Assembly (NCBI GenBank): GCA_005877655.1
Contig: VBOC01000175.1
Coordinates: forward strand, 2,401-11,093
Direction: 5' to 3'
Source: Ignavibacteria bacterium
Lineage (GTDB): Bacteria > Bacteroidota > Ignavibacteria > UBA10030 > SZUA-254
Length of the DNA: 8,693 nt
Shown here: positions 1-7,218 of the stretch, piece after piece
How the letters are laid out: every line of letters begins with the position of its first letter
Numbering within the stretch: the first letter of the stretch is position 1
The notes under the pieces: model-generated
What the model was told of the DNA's origin: nothing
The model's database searches: none
What the model saw: only the letters and a program-made list of their open reading frames with translations
Made by a program: the position numbers and the translations under genes

Positions 1-1482
1 TTTTCTGACCCAGCCGAAGTGCGACTGTTCGCTCACGTTGTACGTGCCCGGAAAAAGGTCGCTGATCACATAGTGCCCCGCGGAATTGGTAAAGACATTG
101 GTAGACACCTGGCCCCCCACCTGAACAACCCACCCCGGTAGGCCCGGTTCGCCGCCGTCCATGACCCCGTTGCCGTTTCGATCGTCGAAGAAATCTCCCT
201 GGATTTCCCCGGGCTGGACATAGAGATCCTTCGCGAGCAGAGAGTCGGTGATCAGCGTAATTTGCCTCTGCGCAAACAGCTGTCCGTTAATGTAGGTATT
301 GGTGTTAAAAACGGACGTAGTGTCGCCCTGGAAACGGTAGAATGCATAGGTACCCAGCGTAGAACCAAGGTCGACTGCATCCCCCTGCGGCGTCAGTTGA
401 ACGGTGCCAGAGGTGAGCACATGGTTGTTCAGACTATCACGGACGTACCCCGCCGAGCCCGCCGTCGCGGTCTCAAGCCTGAACACGCCGTTCGCACCGA
501 AGGCATCGGTGGTGACACCGACATAGACCTTCGTGCTGTCCAGAGGATCGAGGTGAAGGTTCCACATCGCATTGTACACGAGGAACCCCTTGTCGAGCCG
601 AGTCCAGGATGTGCCCGCGTCGGTGGTCCGCCAGACGCTGGCTGTGTATTCGTCGAACGTCCCTGCATAAACTATATTGGGGTTGCGTGGATCGACGTCG
701 ACGCTCCACATCGATACGCCCGCGAGTGCTTGAAACCAATGCTCACCGCCGTCCGTGGTTTTCCACACGCCCGTCGATGACCAGTTTCCGGAGTACCCCG
801 TTGCGTAGGCAATCTGGGGATTGACGGGATTAACGACGATGCGGGGGATTTCCTGCGAGCCGCCGGCTTTCACCTGATGCCATGTAGCCCCGGAGTTTGT
901 CGATTTTGAAATCGTGCCGCCGCCGGTGCCCGCGTAGAGAATATTCGCACTGTCCGGGCGAACCGCAAGGCCGCAGATATCGGCGTTTCCGGCGAATCCC
1001 ATGAAAGACCACGTGGCGCCCCTGTCCATCGAACGGTAGATACGCGCATCGGCGAAATTCCCCGCATAAATCGTGTCGGGATGCAGGGGGTCATAACAGA
1101 CGGACTCTCCATCGATTCCGTAATTGCTGATCACGGTGCTCCAGCTTGCTCCCCCGTTGGTAGTTCTCCGGAGGCCCTGGCTGAAATCCACAGCTAATAT
1201 TGTTAGCGTATCGTTCGGATGAACGAGGATTTCCCGAAGCTGCCAGGGGAGGATTACGTTCGACACCTGGTTCCACGTCTGTCCCTGATTCCGTGATACC
1301 CAGAGGCGGCTGTCGTTTCCTTGAGTGTAAATTGTGTTCGGGTTAACAGGATTGATCCCGATCGATAATCCCAGGCCGTCGAATTTTTTGCGCCAGGCGG
1401 GGATCCCGGAAATAGCTTCGGTCGTGAACAACTGGAGGAGTAAAAGCGTGCAGAATAACGACAGGCGGTAAGCTTGCTTCAT
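1..1482 (-). CDS. Secreted BNR/Asp-box repeat protein with SdrD-B-like domain (partial, C-terminus outside window)
   Basis: The frame is open from an ATG at 1482 to the window edge, giving 494 residues with no stop. Residues 1-24 look like a signal peptide (MKQAYRLSLFCTLLLLQLF), so the protein is probably exported. Residues 40-335 hold a repeated pattern: a 'NPxNPxxIYAG'-like strand followed by an Asp-box-like turn. Six such turns are visible, near 63-70 (SRNQGQTW), 107-114, 151-158 (SMDRGATW), 194-201, 242-249 and 286-293 (TTDAGTSW). This is typical of BNR/sortilin-like beta-propellers. Residues 345-425 may form an Ig-like or carboxypeptidase-regulatory-like domain. Residues 425-494 match an SdrD-B/Cna-B-like fold (GDFFDDRNGNGVMD, then NSAGHYVISDLFPGTYNV). 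In FCB-group bacteria such proteins often end in a type IX secretion sorting domain, but that end is not visible. The catalytic or binding role is unknown; Asp-boxes alone do not show sialidase activity. Confidence 0.85.
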   Translation of the reverse strand, partial: MKQAYRLSLFCTLLLLQLFTTEAISGIPAWRKKFDGLGLSIGINPVNPNTIYTQGNDSRLWVSRNQGQTWNQVSNVILPWQLREILVHPNDTLTILAVDFSQGLRRTTNGGASWSTVISNYGIDGESVCYDPLHPDTIYAGNFADARIYRSMDRGATWSFMGFAGNADICGLAVRPDSANILYAGTGGGTISKSTNSGATWHQVKAGGSQEIPRIVVNPVNPQIAYATGYSGNWSSTGVWKTTDGGEHWFQALAGVSMWSVDVDPRNPNIVYAGTFDEYTASVWRTTDAGTSWTRLDKGFLVYNAMWNLHLDPLDSTKVYVGVTTDAFGANGVFRLETATAGSAGYVRDSLNNHVLTSGTVQLTPQGDAVDLGSTLGTYAFYRFQGDTTSVFNTNTYINGQLFAQRQITLITDSLLAKDLYVQPGEIQGDFFDDRNGNGVMDGGEPGLPGWVVQVGGQVSTNVFTNSAGHYVISDLFPGTYNVSEQSHFGWVRK

Positions 1483-1738
1483 AGACACCCTTTCATCGAT
1501 CTAATGTAGCGGAATCTGGTGAGAAATCAAACTCGAAAAGGGTTTCAGGAGGTCTTCTTAGAACCAAGAACGAGCCGGACCCCCTTTTTTGAGGCCTTTA
1601 ACATGATTCAACACGCTCTACTCGCCGGAATTACGCGCTTCTTTTTCTCGTTATGTCCTGCCATGGCCCGCACGGCGGACGGGGTCGGGACCAAGCAGGA
1701 CGGAACGCAAGTTGTGCCGCTCCGCAGCCGGCGGATCG
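1483..1738. other. Intergenic gap between the M16 pair and the BNR gene
   Basis: This 256-bp stretch carries the possible promoter described separately. I see no convincing intrinsic terminator: a 4-bp stem (CCGC/GCGG) just after the M16 stop has no T-run. The open frames here on either strand have no recognisable protein character. The lack of coupling suggests that the BNR gene is transcribed separately from the M16 pair. Confidence 0.5.
1503..1530 (-). promoter_or_regulatory. Possible promoter for the BNR-repeat gene
   Basis: On the minus strand, TTGATT (1525-1530) and TACATT (1503-1508) are separated by 16 nt and end about 20 nt before the ATG at 1482. A weak ribosome-binding-like AAAGGGTG (1486-1493) lies between. 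The boxes only partly match a sigma-70 consensus, and Bacteroidota-type promoters differ. The placement in the gap between two unlike genes supports the call, but it is only a pattern match. Confidence 0.3.
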
Positions 1739-3244
1739 CTACTTACCGGGTCCCAACACCGGAGCGGGCCCGAGAACATCATCGATCGAAAGATATTTGA
1801 TCGACCCCAGCTTGAGCGCCGAAACTCCCTGTTCGATCGATTTTCGGTCTCCGACGACAACGATGGCGATTCTGTCCGGATCGATGTACTTGCGCGCGAC
1901 GCGGTCCACATCCTCCTTCGTCACCGCGAGGATCCGTCTGCTGTAGTCGTTGAAGTAGTCGTCAGGCAGATGATAAAGGACCAGGTCACGAAGCTGGTGC
2001 GCCACCTGGGCAACCGACTGGAAGTTCCCGGGATATCGAAGCGTCAGGTAATTCTTCGCCCGCATCAGCTCGGTGTCCGAAACGCTCTGCCGGATTCCAT
2101 TGAGCTCCTTCATGAATTCAGCCAACGATTTATCGGTCACTTTCGTCTGAACGTCGGCTCCCGCCTCGAATGCGCCGGGCGTCGGGAGGAATTCGAACGC
2201 AGATCCTGCGCCGTACGTGTAACCGTGCTGTTCGCGCAAGTTCTGGTTGAGACGGGAAGTGAATGAACCGCCGAGAATGGTATTCATCACCAGCAGGGGG
2301 AAAAAATCTTCCGTGAGCCGCGACGCGCCGATCCGGCCGATTCGGATAACCGATTGCGGGGCTCCCGGCTTATCGACCAGGTAGATCATCCGGTCTTTGA
2401 CCTGTTCGACCGGGGGAATCGACGGCTGTTCGACTTTGCCCTTATCCCACTTTCCAAAGAGTTGTTCGAGTTTCGGCAGGATCGAACTGGCCGTGACGTC
2501 TCCGACGATTATCAGACTCGCATTGTTGGCGCGGAAGTACGTGCTGTGGAACTTCTTCAAGTCGCTTGCGCTGATCGAGCGGAGGCTCTTTTCATCCCCG
2601 AACTGCAGTCTCCCGTAAGGATGCGCCGTTCCGAACAGCGTCTTGCCCAGGAGCACGGTTGCAATCTGCGGCGGTTCGTCATGCCATTGCGCCAGCGTCG
2701 TGAGGCGTTCTTTCCTGATCCGTTCGAGCTCATCCCCGGGAAAGGTGGGGTGCAGCGCCACGTCGGCAAAGAGCGCAAGCGCCGAGTCGAGCTTTGAGAG
2801 GGGAGTGTGCAGCACGACCCCCGAATAGTGCTGTTCTGCAAACGAGTTGACACTCGCGCCGAGGAAATCGATGGCATCGGCCAGCTCCAGGGCGTTCCTC
2901 GATCCGGCGCCCTCGTCCATCATCGACGCCGTGATGCTCGCGGCCCCCTTCATCCCGGGCGGGTCCATCGTGGATCCCGTAAAAACAATTAACTCGATCT
3001 GAACCAATGGAACCTGGTGTTTCTCCATCAAGAAAACCGGAAGGCCGTTCGGCAGATTGAGGTGCTGGATCGGGGGCAGCTTTAACGAAGGCGAGGGTCC
3101 GAGCCGGGGTGGTTTCGTTCGGTCGGGTTTCTGTCCGAGGACGGCTGACAATGGTAGAAGCAGGAGGAGTGCCGACAGGCCGAGCAAGAGACTTCGGAGA
3201 AGCGTGTTGGGTTCGCCGAATCGCTCAATACCGATATTCATCAT
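1739..3244 (-). CDS. M16 family peptidase-like protein, zinc site lost (non-catalytic partner subunit)
   Basis: A 501-residue protein with a hydrophobic export signal at about residues 15-37 (core SALLLLLPLSAVLG, likely cleaved before Q38). Two M16 domains follow. Aligned without gaps to the upstream gene, the zinc motif HLFEH becomes SITAS (residues 103-107), so both histidines and the catalytic glutamate are gone. The second half keeps the R/Y-type motif of non-catalytic M16 subunits: R331 in GGSFTSRLNQNLRE, then HGYTYG with Y342 and Y344. In known two-subunit M16B enzymes this half helps bind substrate while the partner cuts, and I infer that here. The ATG at 3244 overlaps the upstream stop by 4 nt (ATGA) and has AAGGAGG 7 nt before it. 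A second ATG at 3241 is also possible. The likely location is the periplasm or outer surface. The substrate is unknown. Confidence 0.9.
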   Translation of the reverse strand: MMNIGIERFGEPNTLLRSLLLGLSALLLLLPLSAVLGQKPDRTKPPRLGPSPSLKLPPIQHLNLPNGLPVFLMEKHQVPLVQIELIVFTGSTMDPPGMKGAASITASMMDEGAGSRNALELADAIDFLGASVNSFAEQHYSGVVLHTPLSKLDSALALFADVALHPTFPGDELERIRKERLTTLAQWHDEPPQIATVLLGKTLFGTAHPYGRLQFGDEKSLRSISASDLKKFHSTYFRANNASLIIVGDVTASSILPKLEQLFGKWDKGKVEQPSIPPVEQVKDRMIYLVDKPGAPQSVIRIGRIGASRLTEDFFPLLVMNTILGGSFTSRLNQNLREQHGYTYGAGSAFEFLPTPGAFEAGADVQTKVTDKSLAEFMKELNGIRQSVSDTELMRAKNYLTLRYPGNFQSVAQVAHQLRDLVLYHLPDDYFNDYSRRILAVTKEDVDRVARKYIDPDRIAIVVVGDRKSIEQGVSALKLGSIKYLSIDDVLGPAPVLGPGK

Positions 3245-4605
3245 CGGCCTCCCTCCTTGCCGGGGGCGGCAAGATCCCTCTTTCCCTCCGGAACAACGCT
3301 CAGCACAACATCCCCGTCGTCGCGGAGGTACGTCATGGCGATGCTCTGGATATCCTCGGGAGCCAATGCTCTGTACCTTGCAAGGTCTTCGCTGAAATAA
3401 TCGGGGTTTCCGGTCTCGGTGAAGTAGGCGTTCAACTGATCCGCCTTCCCTCCGAAGCCGCCGATGCGCTCCAGTCGGTTCAGAAAGCCCGCCTCGTATA
3501 GATTGACTGCCCGCTGAAGCTCCCGCAGAGAAGGCGCTGTGTTCTTGAGCTTCTGAATCTCCTCCCGGATCACGCTTTCGAGCTCCGCCAGCGTATGTCC
3601 GCTCCGGGCAGTCGCCTCGATGGAGAATTTCGAGGAGAGCGACTGTGATTCTTGATTGGCAGAGACATCCTGCGCGATCTGCAAGTCATAGACCAGCCGC
3701 TTATAAAGTCTGGAGTTCTTCCCCCCTGTCAGAATGCTGGCAAGGACGTCCAGCTCCGCATCCCCCGGCTGAAGATGCGGAGGCGTAATCCAGTTGATGA
3801 AAAGGCGGGGAAGCTGGACTTTATCCTCCATGACCAGCCGTTTTTCCTGCGACACATACGCGACGGGCGGCGCTGGGGGCAGGACCGGCTTTCCCGTCGG
3901 TATTTCGCCAAACCACTTTTGCACGAGGGACCTGGTATATTCCCGATCGATATCTCCCGCGATAACGAGGCTGGCATTGTTCGGAACGTAAAACCTCCTG
4001 AAAAACTCGACGACATCGTCGTAGCTCGCCGCCGTGAGATCTTCCATCGAGCCGATAGTGGGCCAGTGATACGGATGGTCGGGTGGAAAGAGATTTTCGT
4101 CGATCATGATGGAGGCCATGCCGTAGGGCTGGTTTTCATACGACTGGCGGCGTTCGTTCTTCACGACGTCGCGCTGGGCATCGACCTTTCCCGGAGACAT
4201 CGCATCGATCAGGTACCCCATCCGATCAGATTCGAGAAACAGCGCGAGCTCGAGGGCGTTGCTCGGGATGTTGTCCCAATAGTTCGTCCGGTCAGAGTTG
4301 GTGGAAGCGTTGTTGTCGCCTCCCGCCGCCTCGAGCCACTCGTCGAACATCCCCACCGGAACGTGCCCCGATCCCTCGAACATGATGTGTTCGAAGAGGT
4401 GCGCGAACCCCGTGCGGCCCGGCTTTTCTCTCGCCGAGCCCACGTGATACCAGATATTGGTGGAAACGACCGGGACGGAATGATCCTCGTGAAGTATGAT
4501 CTGAAGTCCGTTCGACAGCGAAAATCTTTGATAGTTCACGGCAAGCTGGGCGGTTGTGAGAGTGGGAAGGATTGAAGCGAGCGCACAGAGTGTTTTCATT
4601 CTCAT
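3241..4605 (-). CDS. M16 family zinc metallopeptidase (catalytic subunit)
   Basis: A 454-residue protein with a short export signal (MRMKTLCALASILPTLTTAQ). The N-terminal M16 domain carries the inverted zinc motif HLFEH (H69, E72, H73). The third zinc ligand is most likely E151 in VVKNERRQSYEN. The family hydrolyses peptides within a clam-shell chamber, and bacterial M16B members include processing peptidases. The second domain (about 200-420) contains a GGKNSRLYKRL stretch but lacks the full R/Y motif, which is found instead in the next gene. The two therefore look like a complementary active/inactive pair. I chose the ATG at 4605; an in-frame ATG two codons later is possible, and neither has a clear ribosome-binding site. 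A 17-bp tandem repeat array runs right up to this start codon. The substrate cannot be told from the sequence. Confidence 0.93.
   Translation of the reverse strand: MRMKTLCALASILPTLTTAQLAVNYQRFSLSNGLQIILHEDHSVPVVSTNIWYHVGSAREKPGRTGFAHLFEHIMFEGSGHVPVGMFDEWLEAAGGDNNASTNSDRTNYWDNIPSNALELALFLESDRMGYLIDAMSPGKVDAQRDVVKNERRQSYENQPYGMASIMIDENLFPPDHPYHWPTIGSMEDLTAASYDDVVEFFRRFYVPNNASLVIAGDIDREYTRSLVQKWFGEIPTGKPVLPPAPPVAYVSQEKRLVMEDKVQLPRLFINWITPPHLQPGDAELDVLASILTGGKNSRLYKRLVYDLQIAQDVSANQESQSLSSKFSIEATARSGHTLAELESVIREEIQKLKNTAPSLRELQRAVNLYEAGFLNRLERIGGFGGKADQLNAYFTETGNPDYFSEDLARYRALAPEDIQSIAMTYLRDDGDVVLSVVPEGKRDLAAPGKEGGR
3252..3258 (-). promoter_or_regulatory. Strong ribosome-binding site for the second M16 gene
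   Basis: AAGGAGG lies inside the last codons of the upstream M16 gene, 7 nt before the ATG at 3244. A second GGAGG (3248-3252) lies 6 nt before the alternative ATG at 3241. No other gene start in the window has such a clear site, so this pair seems set up for efficient coupled translation. Confidence 0.6.
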
Positions 4606-4807
4606 AGATAGTTCACAATCATCGGGAGTTCGTATTCATCGGGAGTTCGTATTCATCGGGAGTTCATATTCATCGGGAGTTCGTATTCATCAGGAGTTCA
4701 TAGTCGGGTAGACTTCATATTCACGGAGGCTTCATCCTCATGGAGCCTTCACCCTCATGCAGCCTTCATCTTCATCAAGGCTGCATATTCGTCAAGGCCG
4801 GATTCTC
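4604..4807. repeat. 17-bp tandem repeat array filling the nuoI-M16 intergenic space
   Basis: Consensus on the plus strand is ATCGGGAGTTCGTATTC. Units start at 4621, 4638, 4655, 4672, 4689, 4706, 4723, 4740, 4757, 4774 and 4791, an exact 17-bp register. A weaker unit at 4604-4620 touches the M16 start codon. The four units 4621-4688 are nearly identical (one G/A difference). The unit at 4689 differs at 3 positions, and those from 4706 to 4807 are progressively diverged but keep 'TTCA..xTC' spacing. The last unit overlaps the nuoI stop codon. Seventeen is not a multiple of three, so the array is unlikely to be coding. No terminator or clear promoter is visible inside it. It could affect expression of the M16 pair, but that is speculation. 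Confidence 0.9.
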
Positions 4808-5309
4808 ACCGGTTCTGCCGGAGGAATTCAATCCGGTCCTTGAGCTTTTCGGCAGGCATGAGCAGCTTGTCTTTCCCGAAGATTCCGTCTTCCTGACTCG
4901 TGAACGTCAGCTCGTATTCCTTGCTCATGACGATCGCCTCTTCGGGACAAACCTCCTCGCAGAATCCGCAGAAAATGCATCGCAGCATGTTGATTTCGAA
5001 CTTGACCGGATAGCGCTCCTTCGGCAATTCGGTTTCGGAGCCCTGGACCTCGATCGCAAGCGCGGGGCAAACCCGGGCGCATAGTCCGCAGGCGACGCAT
5101 CGCTCGATCCCTCCGTCCTCCACAAGGACCGGCCGGCCCCTGAAGGACGCCGGCGGGTTCCATCTCTCCTCCGGATATTGCCGCGTGAACCGCGGCTTGA
5201 ACAATTGAGAGAGAGTGATGCGCAAGCCCCCAAAAATCTGCGGAAGATAGAGTTTCTCCCAGAACGAGAGATCCCTCCTGTGGACGATCTTGGGATGATT
5301 GGTGCTCAC
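4806..5309 (-). CDS. nuoI: NADH-quinone oxidoreductase subunit I (two [4Fe-4S] ferredoxin-like)
   Basis: NuoI carries clusters N6a and N6b, which pass electrons through the peripheral arm of complex I to N2 near the quinone site. Two CxxCxxCxxxCP motifs are plain: CVACGLCARVCP and CIFCGFCEEVCP (C71, C74, C77, C81 and C111, C114, C117, C121, counting from the start used here). I chose the GTG at 5309, which overlaps the nuoH stop (GTGA) and gives 167 residues, the usual family size. An upstream ATG at 5375 in the same frame would add 22 residues lying entirely within nuoH and lacking NuoI character. No ribosome-binding site is visible, so translation probably depends on coupling to nuoH. The gene is followed by a repeat array and M16 genes, not by the common nuoJ. 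Confidence 0.95.
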   Translation of the reverse strand: MSTNHPKIVHRRDLSFWEKLYLPQIFGGLRITLSQLFKPRFTRQYPEERWNPPASFRGRPVLVEDGGIERCVACGLCARVCPALAIEVQGSETELPKERYPVKFEINMLRCIFCGFCEEVCPEEAIVMSKEYELTFTSQEDGIFGKDKLLMPAEKLKDRIEFLRQNR

Positions 5310-6319
5310 GATACCAGTATCAACAAACCGGTCGCCAGCAAATTCACGACCGCGAGCGGAAGCATCACTTTCCATCCCAGATTCATCAATTGATCATACC
5401 GGAAGCGCGGGATGGTCCAGCGTATCGCAATGAAGAAAAAAACCACGAGGCTCACTTTGAGACAGAACCCGAGCACCTGCAGGACGCTTATCCACTCCGG
5501 AGAAAAACCCGAATGAGCCAGAAACGGGACTTGCCATCCGCCCAGGTACAGTGTCGAGATGATGGCGCTTGCGGTGAGCATGCTGGCATATTCCGACAAA
5601 TAAAAGAGGCCGAACTTTAATCCGCTGTACTCCGTGTGATAGCCGGCGACGAGCTCCGGCTCGGCTTCCGGAAGGTCGAACGGGAGCCGGTTCGTCTCCG
5701 CAAACGAAGAGATCACAAAGAGGATGAACCCGAGCGGCTGAAGGAAGATGTTCCACCTCCACCCTGCCTGCGCCTCGACAATCTTGTCGAGCTGGAGTGT
5801 CCCGGAGATCATAACGACGCCGATGATGGAAAGTCCCATCGCGAGTTCATAGCTGATCAGTTGTGCCGAGGAGCGAAGCCCTCCGAGAAGCGAGTACTTG
5901 CTGTTGGAAGACCACCCGCTCAGCGTCACCCCATAGACGCCCAGAGAAGTGAGCGCGAGAATATACAGTATCCCGACATTCACACTTGCGATCTGCAGCT
6001 TTACATCATGGCCAAACAGATTGATCGAATCGCCGAACGGGATGACGGCAAAGGTCGACAATGCAACGCCAATGGAAATGACCGGCGCCAGGTCGTGGAT
6101 GAACCTGTTCGCGGCCTTCGGCACGATGTCTTCTTTGGTGACGAGCTTGAGGACATCGGCGAGGGGCTGAAGTAGTCCGTTCCAGCCGACCCGGTTCGGA
6201 CCCACCCTGTTCTGGATCGCGGCCGCCACCCGCCTTTCTAACAACGTGATATAGGCCACCGCTGTGAGCAGCACGAAAAGCACGACGGCAATTTTGATCG
6301 TTGCAATCAGAATTTCCAT
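5306..6319 (-). CDS. nuoH: NADH-quinone oxidoreductase subunit H (quinone-site membrane subunit)
   Basis: NuoH is the membrane subunit that joins the peripheral arm of complex I and forms much of the quinone-binding chamber. This 337-residue protein is full length and highly hydrophobic, with about eight or nine membrane segments. Family signatures are visible: LLERRVAAAIQNRVGPNRVG near 26-45, LVTKEDIVP at 59-67, and the acidic quinone-site loop around 206-233 (SFAETNRLPFDLPEAEPELV, then EYSG). Its ATG overlaps the nuoG stop by one base (TGATG), and its stop overlaps the nuoI GTG. It shows no truncation or frameshift. It therefore looks intact, although the nuoG copy before it is broken. Confidence 0.96.
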   Translation of the reverse strand: MEILIATIKIAVVLFVLLTAVAYITLLERRVAAAIQNRVGPNRVGWNGLLQPLADVLKLVTKEDIVPKAANRFIHDLAPVISIGVALSTFAVIPFGDSINLFGHDVKLQIASVNVGILYILALTSLGVYGVTLSGWSSNSKYSLLGGLRSSAQLISYELAMGLSIIGVVMISGTLQLDKIVEAQAGWRWNIFLQPLGFILFVISSFAETNRLPFDLPEAEPELVAGYHTEYSGLKFGLFYLSEYASMLTASAIISTLYLGGWQVPFLAHSGFSPEWISVLQVLGFCLKVSLVVFFFIAIRWTIPRFRYDQLMNLGWKVMLPLAVVNLLATGLLILVS

Positions 6320-7218
6320 CAGGCTTGCCCCGTCCCGCCGGAGCCGCTTCTACCGCTTGTGCCGCTTGTGCCTCTTCTACCGCTTGTCCCGCTATCGGGA
6401 CTCTGCGGGGTTGCCCCGCTAGTCCCCTTTACGGGGCCATGCTCGACGGCGGTATTCTGCTTCAGCTTTACGCCGCGCGAGCCGGTGCGATGATAGGAGA
6501 TTCCTTCGAAGGTCGGTACCGTAGCTGCAATTTCATTGAAGACGTCTTCGGCGGTGTTGAATTTCCATTTCGCCCCAAGTGCTCCCGCGACACTCGCCAG
6601 GATCCGCCAACTCGGGCGCGCATCGCGCTTTGGATACTTCATCCACCGGTCGTTCGGAGCGCCGAATTTGTCGAGCCGGCTCATGGCAAAGCCGTCAAGA
6701 GCGCGGTCGAGCTCCGCCGTCGCCACCGCCGGCTTGAGTCGCTGGACGTGACCCTGAAAATTCACGATCGTGCCGTGCTTCTCCGCGTAGGTCGAGCCGG
6801 CAAGAACGACATCAGCAATCTTTGTCGTCTCGTTCAAGTTCGATGCATGCACCACGAGAAAATTCAGCTTCGACAACACGTCCGCGACGCCGGGATCAGC
6901 GGCAATATCCTCGTCGATGACATAGAGCGCCTTGATAACTCCCAGGTTTATGCCCTTCAGGATGGGGTCCAGGTTGTCGGATCCCGACACGACGCCCACC
7001 TCGGTCGCGCCCCTCGTGTTGGGGGTTTTGTCGGCGCGAAGGAGAATATCATCCTCGTCTTTCGGGGAGAGGTGCTTCAAGAGAAGAGGTTTTCCCGCAC
7101 CGATATGTTTCATCAGCTTTACGAAAACATAATTGTCTTCGTTCGTCGAATAGGGCGAGCCGATCCCGCCGATTTCGGGGCCATCGAACGACTTCAACTC
7201 CAGCGCAGTCCTGCACAA
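6319..7218 (-). CDS. nuoG: NADH-quinone oxidoreductase subunit G, C-terminal fragment (out of frame with the N-terminal part)
   Basis: This open frame begins at a TTG with no sign of being a true start. It encodes the C-terminal, molybdopterin-oxidoreductase-like domain of NuoG. Recognisable stretches are IGSPYSTNEDNYVFVKLM (19-36), KALYVIDEDI (96-105), LVVHASNLNETTKIADVVLA (121-140), AEKHGTIVNFQGHVQRLKP (145-163) and a DRALDG...RLDKFG segment (171-186). They follow the order seen in short NuoG proteins of the FCB group. It is not a separate gene: it continues the N-terminal fragment in another frame, with some linking sequence missing. Residues 261-299 form an unusual tail rich in Gly, Thr and Ser (for example RRGTSGTSGRSGSGGTG), encoded by repeats and hairpins and unlike a conserved domain. 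The stop overlaps the nuoH ATG. Confidence 0.85.
   Translation of the reverse strand: MCRTALELKSFDGPEIGGIGSPYSTNEDNYVFVKLMKHIGAGKPLLLKHLSPKDEDDILLRADKTPNTRGATEVGVVSGSDNLDPILKGINLGVIKALYVIDEDIAADPGVADVLSKLNFLVVHASNLNETTKIADVVLAGSTYAEKHGTIVNFQGHVQRLKPAVATAELDRALDGFAMSRLDKFGAPNDRWMKYPKRDARPSWRILASVAGALGAKWKFNTAEDVFNEIAATVPTFEGISYHRTGSRGVKLKQNTAVEHGPVKGTSGATPQSPDSGTSGRRGTSGTSGRSGSGGTGQA
6344..6397. repeat. 9-bp tandem repeat at the 3' end of nuoG
   Basis: Six 9-bp units on the plus strand, at 6344, 6353, 6362, 6371, 6380 and 6389: CCGCTTCTA, CCGCTTGTG, CCGCTTGTG, CCTCTTCTA, CCGCTTGTC, CCGCTATCG. The unit is a multiple of three, so the frame stays open and the repeats encode a Gly-Thr-Ser / Gly-Arg-Ser tripeptide run in NuoG (about residues 274-292 of the fragment). 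The last unit merges into the hairpin cluster. Confidence 0.8.
6386..6436. repeat. REP-like cluster of GC-rich palindromes inside the nuoG 3' end
   Basis: Three adjoining inverted repeats are present. GTCCCG-CTAT-CGGGAC spans 6386-6401. GCGGGG-TTG-CCCCGC spans 6405-6419. CCCC-TTTAC-GGGG spans 6424-6436. The second can extend into a larger hairpin, because GGGACT (6397-6402) pairs with AGTCCC (6421-6426) around it. No T-run follows on either strand, so it is not a standard terminator. It could be a mobile palindromic repeat that landed in frame, or an mRNA structure between nuoG and nuoH. Confidence 0.7.

Noticed and set aside
262..780. A 172-codon plus-strand open frame
   Set aside because: It lies antisense to the BNR-repeat gene, whose frame shows a signal peptide and repeated motifs; the plus-strand translation has no recognisable character.
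3652..4575. A 307-codon plus-strand open frame
   Set aside because: It is the mirror of the M16 catalytic gene, which has a clear zinc motif; the long antisense frame follows from GC-rich codon use.
4604..4807. CRISPR array
   Set aside because: The units are directly adjacent 17-mers with no spacers, and no cas gene is present.
6386..6436. Intrinsic terminator between nuoG and nuoH
   Set aside because: The hairpins are strong but no T-run follows on either strand, they lie inside the coding sequence, and nuoH overlaps nuoG.
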